This document shows, one piece after another, positions 1 to 7,949 of a DNA stretch of 64,000 bases. Source of the DNA: Chitinophaga parva (lineage in GTDB: Bacteria > Bacteroidota > Bacteroidia > Chitinophagales > Chitinophagaceae). A program made the translations under genes and the position numbers. The notes below the pieces were generated by a model. It searched no databases and was not told the DNA's origin. It saw nothing but the letters and a program-made list of their open reading frames with translations. The stretch lies in assembly GCF_003071345.1 (NCBI RefSeq), contig NZ_QCYK01000003.1, positions 1,116,001 through 1,180,000 on the forward strand. Direction: 5' to 3'. Every line of letters starts with the position of its first letter. Positions within the stretch are counted from its first letter, which is position 1.

Positions 1-1480
1 TTTCTATGCGGCGCTCGTTGCGGATCACCTGGCGCATGGAGTCCTGGGTCATATTGGCCGCAAGGCCATACATCCCATCATCGCCGGGTGCAATGCCGGC
101 GCGGGCACGCAGGTCTTTCAGCACCTGGTACACCTCTTCCGTGGGACCACTATACTCGTTCTGCGCTTCGGCAAAATTGAGCACCACTTCCGTGTAGCGC
201 AGGATCAGCCAGTCATGGCTGGTTATATCACTGTACTGGGTAGCGGTTTCAAAATTGCCCATGAACTTGCGCATGTAATAAGCCGTTTTGGTGCCGGGTG
301 TTTGCCCTGCCGGTTTGTTCTGGCCACCGTCAAACATCTGCAACTGGGTATTCAGCCAGGTGCAGCCGTTGTACAGGATGGTCATGCCAAAACGGGGGTC
401 ACGGTTGGCATAGGGATCGTCTGCGTTGTAGCCGGACTGGGGGTCTGTGATCGCCCGCCCGTTGGCCATGGGAAAGGCATCCACCAGTTCCTGGGTAGGA
501 TTGGTGCGGCCATTGGCCACTTTTGCAAAGCCCAAAGGACCGTTGGTACTTTCTATCGTGGAGTTGTTACTGCCCTGGCGGAAGAAGATCACTTCACTGT
601 TATTTTGTGTGATGAAGATGTCCTTAAAATTGGGCAGCAACGCAAAAGTTCTTTCGTTGATCAGGTCGCGGGCCGCGTCTGCCGCCAGTTTCCAGCGTTC
701 TTTATCATAGGTGGTGTAGCCGGTGAGCGGATTGTTGGCGTCAATATTCTGTCCATTGAACAAGGGGCTGGCCGCATACAGCAGGATCTTGGCTTTGAGC
801 GCCAGGGCCGCACCGCGGGTGGCGCGGTGGCTGTTCAGCTCCGGTGCCACCACGGGATTGGGGCGCAGGCTGTCTTTAATAGCATCACATTCCTTTACCA
901 GGTAGCTTACGCAATCGGCAAAGGAGCTGCGGGCTACCTGTACATCATCTCCCAGTTTACGGGCGCTGTCGCCCATGAGGGGAATGCCGCCGTAACGCTT
1001 CAGCAGCTCAAAATAGAAGAGTGCACGCAGGAAGCGGGCTTCCGCCTTCCAGGCATAGCGGATGGAATAACCGTTTGGCAGCTTTTCCTTTACCGGGCTT
1101 ACATCAATGTTGCTCACAAAAATGTTTGCCTGGCGGATGGCTGCATAGCAGCTGGCCCAGGGCGTTTCTGAGGCAATGGTAGCATAGGAAGTGTAGCCAC
1201 CGGTAGCCAGCAGGGACACATCCGTGGTGCTGGTGGAGATAGACACAGCATCATCACTCGCGGCGTCCAGGATGTCGTTATTCAGCCGGTTATAGCCTTG
1301 TGGCAGGTCAGAGTAGATGGTGTTCAAAAATTTATTTGCGTAAGTGCCCAGGGAGTCGTCCTTGTCAAACACGTATTCGATCGTGAATTTTTCAAGGGGC
1401 ACTTTTTCATAATCCTTGCTGCAGGAAGCCATGGTGGCGGCTACGGCGGCTATGACGAGAAAAATGCGGAGTTGCTTCAT
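1..1480 (-). CDS. SusD/RagB-family outer-membrane lipoprotein (3' part missing)
   Basis: The frame opens at an ATG at 1480 and stays open to the left edge, so the C-terminus is cut off. The start encodes a lipoprotein signal ending in MASC (lipid Cys20). The body has SusD hallmarks: a WKAEARFLRALFYFELLK helix pair, the RYGGIPLM motif, and an AKILLYAASPLFNG stretch. SusD proteins bind glycan at the cell surface and close over a SusC channel. Its partner SusC ends 23 bases upstream (1504), so the two are surely co-transcribed. Family membership is seen in the sequence; the mannan-type ligand is inferred from neighbours. Confidence 0.93.
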   Translation of the reverse strand, partial: MKQLRIFLVIAAVAATMASCSKDYEKVPLEKFTIEYVFDKDDSLGTYANKFLNTIYSDLPQGYNRLNNDILDAASDDAVSISTSTTDVSLLATGGYTSYATIASETPWASCYAAIRQANIFVSNIDVSPVKEKLPNGYSIRYAWKAEARFLRALFYFELLKRYGGIPLMGDSARKLGDDVQVARSSFADCVSYLVKECDAIKDSLRPNPVVAPELNSHRATRGAALALKAKILLYAASPLFNGQNIDANNPLTGYTTYDKERWKLAADAARDLINERTFALLPNFKDIFITQNNSEVIFFRQGSNNSTIESTNGPLGFAKVANGRTNPTQELVDAFPMANGRAITDPQSGYNADDPYANRDPRFGMTILYNGCTWLNTQLQMFDGGQNKPAGQTPGTKTAYYMRKFMGNFETATQYSDITSHDWLILRYTEVVLNFAEAQNEYSGPTEEVYQVLKDLRARAGIAPGDDGMYGLAANMTQDSMRQVIRNERRIE

Positions 1481-1503
1481 ACAAGATTTATTTAGAGGGC
1501 GCA

Positions 1504-4500
1504 CTAAAATTTAACATTGATACCGGTGTTCACTACCCGCTGTATGGGGTATGCCCCCACGCCTACTTCGGGATCTACAAAGTCGTACGCCGCATGTGTA
1601 AAGAGGTTCAGCCCATTCACGAAGATCCTGGCACTGCCTATCTTCAGGCGGCTGGTCCATGCATAAGGCAGGTTGTACGCCAGGCTTACATTCTTCAGGC
1701 GGAAGTAGTTGCCATTGTGCATCCAGAAAGTGGAGCTGGCCTTATTATACCCGTAGTTGGCATCGGCCGTGAGGCGCGGGTAGGTGGCGGTGAGCGCGGT
1801 TTCCGGGGTCCAGCGGCCGGTGATCTGCTGGTAGGCCTGGCCGTAAGTGAAGTTATTGAACTGGAAACCACCTTCCGTAGCAAAGTTGGCTACATACTCA
1901 TCGCGGTTTGATACACCTTGCAGCAAAGCGCTGAACTCAATGCCCTTGTAAGAGAAGCCCGCGGTAAGCCCGTAATAGAAAGTAGGTTTATACGTGCCAA
2001 TGGGCGCTTCATCAAACTGGTTGATCTCCCCGTCCCCATTCAGGTCTTTGTAATGGATGTCGCCGGCCAGGGGCTTGTAACCTGCAATGGTGGCGCTGCC
2101 ATTGGCTTCATCTGCCGTCTGGAACAGGCCTTCCGCAATGTAGCCGAATGGCATGCCCACCGGCTGGCCGGTACGGCGGTTCCAGCTATAATCGCGGCGC
2201 TGCTCATCCATGTACAACACTTTGGTGGCAAACAGGTTTGCATTGCCGGTAATGAAGTAGTTGAACGCACCGGCGCGGCCGTTGTAGGTCACCTGCAGCT
2301 CACCGCCCTGGTACAGGTTGCGGCCAATGTTCTCCGCGGGATAAGCGGCGCCGATCAGGGCAATGCTCTTACCACGGGTCTGTAACAGGTTCGCATATAC
2401 GTCGTGGTAATAATCACCGGTGATCACCAGTTTATTTTTGAAGAAGGCGGCGTCAAAACCCACGTCTGTCTTACTGGCCGTTTCCCAGGAAATATTCACG
2501 TTTGCCAGGCCATTCTCCCGCACACCGGAACCGGCAGAGCGCACCGTGCCCTGTGAGTAAATGCCACCACCTATACCATTGTCTTCAGAAAAATCCTGGC
2601 GCCAGATATAGTAGCCGGAGTTGTCTATCCCATTGCCGGTACGCCCGTACACGCCCCGGACCTTCAACTGGTCCAGCCAGCTGGAGGCGTCCTGCAGGAA
2701 GCCTTCCCGGGCCAGGTCCCAGCCCGCCCCGAAAGCGTAGAAGGTGCCGTATTGATGACCGGGCATATAACGGTTGTAACCACTGCGGTTAATGGCTGCT
2801 TCCAGGAAGTAACGGCCTGCATAGTTGTAGCCGCCTTTTGCGGAAAGATTGGTCGCCACACCCGGCAGGTCATAGTTATAAATGGTCTGGCGGCGGTCCA
2901 CATATAAGCCCCCGGTTACGTTGCTGCGGCCAAACGCGTGGTCATATTGGAAAGACAGCTGCCCGAAGAAGTTCTGGGAATTGAACACCGGTGCAAAGCT
3001 GTTGGACTGGGAATTGCCAGCGCCTGATTTGGTGTAGATCGTATCGCCCTGGTCAATGCTCATGTGGTACACCAGGTCGGATTTATTGCGGATCAGTGCA
3101 TTCTGCGACTGGATGGACAAATTGCCCTTACCCACGAAAGCCAGGCCTGGCAGTAGTTTGGAGAGATCGTAGCGGATGTCCACGTTAGACATCACGTCTT
3201 TGCTCTGATCCTGGATATAGCCGCTGTTGATGGTCTGTGATAAGAGGTTGGCCGTCAGGTTGCCGGTGCCACCCCAGGTCCCGTTCGGGTTCTTAATGGG
3301 ATAAGCGTTGTTAGGCGTATTCAAAAGCGTGCCCAGGATATTAGCCATACCGGCGCCAGGCTGCCAACCGTCCTGGATGCGGCCAAAGATCTGCAGGCCT
3401 ACGTTCAGGTTGCGGGTCACATCCACGTTCACGTCTGCATTGATCAGGTAACGTTTCAGTTCTGCGTTGGTGTTATAGTTTTCCGTATTGCTTTCGCGGA
3501 AGAGGCCTTTCTGGTCAGTATAGTTCAGCGCCACTGCGTAGCGGGCCACGTTGCCGCCGCCATTGATGGCCAGGTTGTAATCGGAAATGGGGGCGGTCTT
3601 GCGCAGGATGGTATGGTACCAGTTCACATCCGGGTGGCCATAAGGGTCCGTGTGATCGCGGTAGGCTTTGATATCGCTTTCTGTGTACAACGGGTCTTTG
3701 CCATCATTTTGCAGGGCCTCATTGAGCAGGTAAGCATATTGCCACGCAGGCAGGGGCTTGGGCATGCTGATGGCTTCCTGTATGCCGGTTTGCGCGGTGA
3801 AAGACAAGCGGGGCTTACCGGCGCGGGCCCGCTTGGTGGTAATGAGCAATACGCCGCGGGAGCTGCGCTGGCCCAGCAGGATAGTAGACATGGCGTCTTT
3901 CAGCACGGAGATGGACTCAATGTTTTCCGGGTCTATGGAATACACATCGCGCTGCACACCATCAATGATGGTCACCGGCTTATTTCCCCGGAGTGACAGG
4001 CCTATCTCTGTATTATCACTGGTTTCGCCGGCACCGCTGTGCGGGATGTTGCCAAGGAAAATATTCACATCATAGTTATTGCCCGTGGCGGGATTACGGA
4101 AGCCGCTGGTCTGGTACGTGTACAGGCCTGGCAGGCGGCCGGAGAGCGCGTAGGCGTACAGGGTGGCTGGCGTGGTAGACAACTGGTTAGTATACACAGA
4201 TGCCACGGATCCAACCATGGTGGCGGGTGTAGCCTCACCATACAGTACGGGTATGCGCCTGGGGGACTGCAGGTAGCTTTCTTCCATGCGCAGGCGGATA
4301 TCCTGCGTGGCGCCGGCCACTTTATGGGTAATGGCATTGTACCCCTCGTGCTGCAGGATAATAGTTTGCTGCGGACCGGCCTTTATTTTGAACTCGCCGG
4401 AAAGCCCGGTGTATGTAGTGTCTGCGCTGCCTTTTACTACCACGGCGGCGGCGCGTACGGGCTGCCCGTATCCATCGAGCAGGGTACCGGTCACAAAGCC

Positions 4501-4593
4501 CCCGTCCTGCGCAGACACCCGCCCCGGGAGGGCAAAGGCCAGCAGTGCGAGCGCCAGTACCGGTAAATATTGTTGTATAGAGCGGTGAACCAT
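1504..4593 (-). CDS. SusC/RagA-family TonB-dependent outer-membrane transporter
   Basis: 1029 residues, typical for SusC. A signal peptide is followed by a carboxypeptidase-regulatory-like domain (about 30-105, beginning GTLLDGYGQPV), a plug domain with VTIIDGVQRDVYSIDPENIESISVLKDA and SRGVLLITTKR, and a long beta-barrel ending in an aromatic-rich strand. There is no STN domain, so unlike the SusC at 15598 it is not a sigma-regulating transducer. It should import oligosaccharides with the SusD encoded just downstream. It lies in a five-gene minus-strand unit (7776 to below 1). Confidence 0.95.
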   Translation of the reverse strand: MVHRSIQQYLPVLALALLAFALPGRVSAQDGGFVTGTLLDGYGQPVRAAAVVVKGSADTTYTGLSGEFKIKAGPQQTIILQHEGYNAITHKVAGATQDIRLRMEESYLQSPRRIPVLYGEATPATMVGSVASVYTNQLSTTPATLYAYALSGRLPGLYTYQTSGFRNPATGNNYDVNIFLGNIPHSGAGETSDNTEIGLSLRGNKPVTIIDGVQRDVYSIDPENIESISVLKDAMSTILLGQRSSRGVLLITTKRARAGKPRLSFTAQTGIQEAISMPKPLPAWQYAYLLNEALQNDGKDPLYTESDIKAYRDHTDPYGHPDVNWYHTILRKTAPISDYNLAINGGGNVARYAVALNYTDQKGLFRESNTENYNTNAELKRYLINADVNVDVTRNLNVGLQIFGRIQDGWQPGAGMANILGTLLNTPNNAYPIKNPNGTWGGTGNLTANLLSQTINSGYIQDQSKDVMSNVDIRYDLSKLLPGLAFVGKGNLSIQSQNALIRNKSDLVYHMSIDQGDTIYTKSGAGNSQSNSFAPVFNSQNFFGQLSFQYDHAFGRSNVTGGLYVDRRQTIYNYDLPGVATNLSAKGGYNYAGRYFLEAAINRSGYNRYMPGHQYGTFYAFGAGWDLAREGFLQDASSWLDQLKVRGVYGRTGNGIDNSGYYIWRQDFSEDNGIGGGIYSQGTVRSAGSGVRENGLANVNISWETASKTDVGFDAAFFKNKLVITGDYYHDVYANLLQTRGKSIALIGAAYPAENIGRNLYQGGELQVTYNGRAGAFNYFITGNANLFATKVLYMDEQRRDYSWNRRTGQPVGMPFGYIAEGLFQTADEANGSATIAGYKPLAGDIHYKDLNGDGEINQFDEAPIGTYKPTFYYGLTAGFSYKGIEFSALLQGVSNRDEYVANFATEGGFQFNNFTYGQAYQQITGRWTPETALTATYPRLTADANYGYNKASSTFWMHNGNYFRLKNVSLAYNLPYAWTSRLKIGSARIFVNGLNLFTHAAYDFVDPEVGVGAYPIQRVVNTGINVKF

Positions 4594-4615
4594 TGTATTA
4601 GTTTTTTAACGGGAA

Positions 4616-5587
4616 TTATTGGCATTTGAACGTGAAGGGGAATGGTGTGGTGCTGGAGTTGGCAAAGCCCACTTTCACGGTGCCGCTGGCATCGGTGAAG
4701 AAGAAATCAAATTTCTTCAGCTTCTTGCCTTCCGGTGCTTTGAAGAAAGCGCGGGGCCAGATGGTGATAGCGGATTTCTTACCGGTATAGGGCATCAGCA
4801 GCGTATTGGCCGTGCTTTCGCAGGTGGTCAGCGTATCGCCATCCCCTGTATAGGCGGTGCCGCACAGGTACACGTTGCCCATGCCTTCCAGCGCGGTTTG
4901 CACCACAGAGGGGTCAAAGCTGATGGTGAGCCAGTCGTTGTCCGTTGTATTGCCCGGCGTAAAAGCCGCGATCTGCGGGTTACAGAAGTCTACCAGGTCG
5001 CCCTGCCCGTCTGTTACGTTAAAGCAATCCTTGAACAGGTTCTTGTACACGTTATTGGCGCCAAATACATCACTCAGGCCTTCGGTGCTGCAGCCCAGGA
5101 AGTAGCCGGTCTTAAACTGTGTGTTCTCCGGGCCTGCCTTGGTGTTAATGGTCACCACGATGTTGTCATTGGCGCCATTGGGCATGTTGTAAGCAGTGGT
5201 GCTCCAGAAGGCCACCCATTCCAGGTCGTCTACCATATAATTGCCTCCCATGCCAAAGCGGTCTTTCAGGGCGGCCGGCCAGTTCTTGTTATTCGCAGCG
5301 ATCACGGAAGCCGGGATGGGCACCATGCTGCCGTTGCCATCATTATCCGTGGTATAGGTTACGGTACTGTTCATGGCGGCGGCCCAGCTCTTAGGCGCCA
5401 GGAAAGCGATGATGAGGCGCTCATTGCTGCGGCCTCCGTCGGCCACGCTCACATGGCAGTTCATGGTGATAGTGAAGGTCTCCCCTGCCTTTACAGACGC
5501 GGGCTGGTCTACGCTATCCAGGAAAACGCAGCTGGCAATAGCCATGAGCAGAAGCGCCAGCGTGCCGTATAGTAATTTCTTTTTCAT
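4616..5587 (-). CDS. Secreted lipoprotein, DUF4961-like
   Basis: 323 residues with a lipoprotein signal (Cys20 in MAIASC) and a secreted, beta-rich body. It starts with an Ig-like stretch (PASVKAGETFTITMNCHV) and ends with a beta-sandwich-like segment. I recognise the type as the DUF4961 proteins that occur beside SusC/SusD pairs in Bacteroidota, but the family name is from memory. It sits between the SusD at 6067-7776 and the SusC at 1504-4593, with gaps of about 20 bases. A surface glycan-binding or accessory role is inferred only. Confidence 0.7.
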   Translation of the reverse strand: MKKKLLYGTLALLLMAIASCVFLDSVDQPASVKAGETFTITMNCHVSVADGGRSNERLIIAFLAPKSWAAAMNSTVTYTTDNDGNGSMVPIPASVIAANNKNWPAALKDRFGMGGNYMVDDLEWVAFWSTTAYNMPNGANDNIVVTINTKAGPENTQFKTGYFLGCSTEGLSDVFGANNVYKNLFKDCFNVTDGQGDLVDFCNPQIAAFTPGNTTDNDWLTISFDPSVVQTALEGMGNVYLCGTAYTGDGDTLTTCESTANTLLMPYTGKKSAITIWPRAFFKAPEGKKLKKFDFFFTDASGTVKVGFANSSTTPFPFTFKCQ

Positions 5588-5605
5588 ATCGTGGAAAGCT
5601 ATTGA

Positions 5606-6052
5606 TTAAGGTTGCACGCGTTGCAGCGTATAGAGGTACACGTTAGCCCCGCATCCCGGGCTGAACGTGAAGATGATATTGCGGGCGCCGGCAGCTACCG
5701 GGTAATTGAAAGTGGTGCTTACGGCGGTATCCCCGTCTGGCGTGAATTTCAGGCGGAAGGGGTATTTCGGGTCGTCCAGGGCATAGGTGCCATTCTTGCT
5801 TACCACGAAAGGCAGTACGTTATCCATGGTATACTTGCCATCTGTGGTAAAATGGATCCTGAACTGTGAAAAGTCGGCCAGGGTGGTAATGTCCACCCCG
5901 TTGCGCACACATTTGGTAATGCGCCATTCGCCGGAGATGTCTTTCGTGCTCTCGGCCACCAGCATATCGTTATGGTGACAGCCAAAGGTGCCCATCAGCA
6001 ACAGTACAATACCGATGCGGCCTGCTACGCGGAATAATGTTGTGAGATTCAT
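5606..6052 (-). CDS. Small lipocalin-like lipoprotein (DUF5004-like)
   Basis: 148 residues. Lipoprotein signal with Cys25 (GTFGC), then a short beta-rich domain beginning ISGEWRITKCVRNGVDIT, the pattern seen in lipocalin-like/DUF5004 proteins of Bacteroidota. It lies 18 bases upstream of the DUF4961-like lipoprotein and 14 bases downstream of a SusD gene. These two lipoproteins usually travel together inside utilisation loci. No catalytic residues are recognisable; a structural or binding role at the outer membrane is inferred. Confidence 0.65.
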   Translation of the reverse strand: MNLTTLFRVAGRIGIVLLLMGTFGCHHNDMLVAESTKDISGEWRITKCVRNGVDITTLADFSQFRIHFTTDGKYTMDNVLPFVVSKNGTYALDDPKYPFRLKFTPDGDTAVSTTFNYPVAAGARNIIFTFSPGCGANVYLYTLQRVQP

Positions 6053-6066
6053 GTGTTGCTGTTGTT

Positions 6067-7776
6067 TTACCAGGAGGGATTTTGTTTCAGCTCAGGGCTC
6101 TTTGCGGTTTCATGCTGCGGGATGGCCCACAGGTACATGGCCGTGCGGAAGTTGTGCTTGCGTACCGGGAAGAGCTTATAAGTTACACTGCTGCCATTGC
6201 GTGTTACCTCCATACCGGTCATCGTTTGATTCTCCGTCTGGCCGGCTATCTTCCATCTTCTCACATCCCAGAAGCGGTGCCCTTCAAACGCAAGCTCCAC
6301 GCGTCTTTCCGCACGTATGCTGTTGCGCATGGAGTCCTTGCTGATGCCCACCGGCAGCTGGTAAGGATGGAGGCCTGCGCGGCGGCGCACCAGTTCCACG
6401 GCGTTGTACACATCCGGGGTGGGGCCATTCACTTCATTGGCCGCTTCCGCATAGTTGAGCAACACTTCTGCGTAACGCAGGAGCGGGAAGCAGCGCTGGG
6501 TGCCGTGAATATAGTTGGCTGCAATGTTGGAGTCCAGCATCTTGTTGGTATAGTAACCCGTGGGCGTACCGGCATACACGGCATCCTGTGATACCCCTTT
6601 ACCGCTGGGGCCCAGGTAGATATTTACCGGCGCTCTCACGCTGGTATTCTGGATCAGGGGCGTCTGGTCGCGGATGATGGAGAAAGCAAAGCGGGGCTCG
6701 CGGCCGGCATAGGGATTATTGGGATCATAACCGGAGTTGGGATCGGTAATAGGCAGGCCGTTCGCCATAAAGAAAGCGTCCACGGTGCCCTGGTAAGGGA
6801 AGCCTCCCTGGCCACCGCCACGGGATGGTGGCTCCCAGGCTGTTTCCAGGTCTTTGTTACCGCCCTGCATGCGGGCAAAAATATATTCTTTGTTGAGGCG
6901 TGTTACAAATAAGGAGTAAAAGCCCATGCCCGGCGCGGTGGTATTGTCTTCCACCAGTGAAAAGGCATTGGTGTTCATCACCGCCCTGGCAGCATCTGCC
7001 GCCAGTTGCCAGCGGTTGGGATCATTGTCCGTGTAACCGGTGAGCGGGTTTTGCGGATCAATATTGCCGCCATTAAAAAGCGGGCTGGCGGCATACAGCA
7101 GCACCCTTGCCTTGAGGGCCAGGGCGGCGCCGGCGCTTACGCGGCCATAGTCTTCGCGCACGCGAGTCATGGGCAGGGCGCCCGCCACGTAATCGCATTC
7201 AGACACGATATAGTCCACGCATTCCTTGAAGGTGTTGCGCGCTGCGCTGATATGATCACTCACGTCATACACGGTATCGCCTATGAGCGGAATGCCGCCA
7301 TAGTGCTTCAACATAATAAAGTAATACCAAGCGCGCAGGAAGCGGCCTTCAGCGCCCATGGCATTGCGGATGTACTGGGGTACGGGGATGCCGGACAAAT
7401 GTTTCAGCAGTTGGTTTACCCGGCGGATGTTGGTGTAAGGCGTGTTCCAGGCATCATCCGAAATGATAGCGGGGTTTACCGTGCCGGTGGCAAACTGCAC
7501 GGAAGTGGTCACGGACGCGGATTTCTGGGGCTCTGCCTCATCGCAGGCAGCGTCCAGGCCCCCGTTACCAAAGCGGGTGGCACTTTCAGAGAATCCAATA
7601 TCCACATAGATCTGGTTAAGGAACTGTACCGAGCGGGCACTGTCGGAAAAGACCGTCTCTTCATTCAGGTTGGTGGTCTCGGTCTGGTCCAGGAAGTTCT
7701 TTTTACTGCATGCAGCAAACAGCAGGATGCCCAGGCCCAGCCACACGGGAGCAGCAAACGAGCGTTTCATTTTCAT
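6067..7776 (-). CDS. SusD/RagB-family lipoprotein, first gene of its unit
   Basis: 569 residues. Lipoprotein signal with Cys23 (FAACSKK), then SusD features: AEGRFLRAWYYFIMLKHYGGIPL, ALKARVLLYAASPLFNGG, and the C-terminal RAERRVELAFEGHRFWDVRRW. All domains are intact. It is unusual in coming first: no SusC gene precedes it, and the next SusC is three genes downstream and followed by its own SusD. It may pair with the SusC at 1504 or with one elsewhere. A 173-base gap separates it from the GH92 gene upstream, so it probably has its own promoter. Confidence 0.93.
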   Translation of the reverse strand: MKMKRSFAAPVWLGLGILLFAACSKKNFLDQTETTNLNEETVFSDSARSVQFLNQIYVDIGFSESATRFGNGGLDAACDEAEPQKSASVTTSVQFATGTVNPAIISDDAWNTPYTNIRRVNQLLKHLSGIPVPQYIRNAMGAEGRFLRAWYYFIMLKHYGGIPLIGDTVYDVSDHISAARNTFKECVDYIVSECDYVAGALPMTRVREDYGRVSAGAALALKARVLLYAASPLFNGGNIDPQNPLTGYTDNDPNRWQLAADAARAVMNTNAFSLVEDNTTAPGMGFYSLFVTRLNKEYIFARMQGGNKDLETAWEPPSRGGGQGGFPYQGTVDAFFMANGLPITDPNSGYDPNNPYAGREPRFAFSIIRDQTPLIQNTSVRAPVNIYLGPSGKGVSQDAVYAGTPTGYYTNKMLDSNIAANYIHGTQRCFPLLRYAEVLLNYAEAANEVNGPTPDVYNAVELVRRRAGLHPYQLPVGISKDSMRNSIRAERRVELAFEGHRFWDVRRWKIAGQTENQTMTGMEVTRNGSSVTYKLFPVRKHNFRTAMYLWAIPQHETAKSPELKQNPSW

Positions 7777-7949
7777 AACGTGGTAAACGTGGAAGCGTTT
7801 AGCTTTTTGGTGATAAAAATTCTTTCATACAAGGGAATAATAGCCCACACGGGTAAAAGCAAGCTTTCACCCGGAAAGGCAAAAGTGGAACCTGTCTAAT
7901 TGGTATGACACCTCAAAAAACAGGTTCCGCCATTGGGAATTAAAAAATA
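7777..7949 (-). promoter_or_regulatory. Leader/promoter region of the second SusCD unit with inverted repeat
   Basis: The gap between the GH92 stop and the SusD start holds a perfect 9-bp inverted repeat, GGAACCTGT at 7887-7895 and ACAGGTTCC at 7920-7928, separated by 24 bases. Between the arms lies TTGGTATGACACC, which resembles half-sites of GntR-type operators. The repeat could be a terminator for the GH92 transcript or an operator for the SusD unit. I see no clear TAnnTTTG box. Confidence 0.35.

Noticed and set aside
215..1171. Long plus-strand open frame
   Set aside because: It is antisense to the SusD coding frame, which has a lipoprotein signal and clear family motifs; the plus-strand translation has none.
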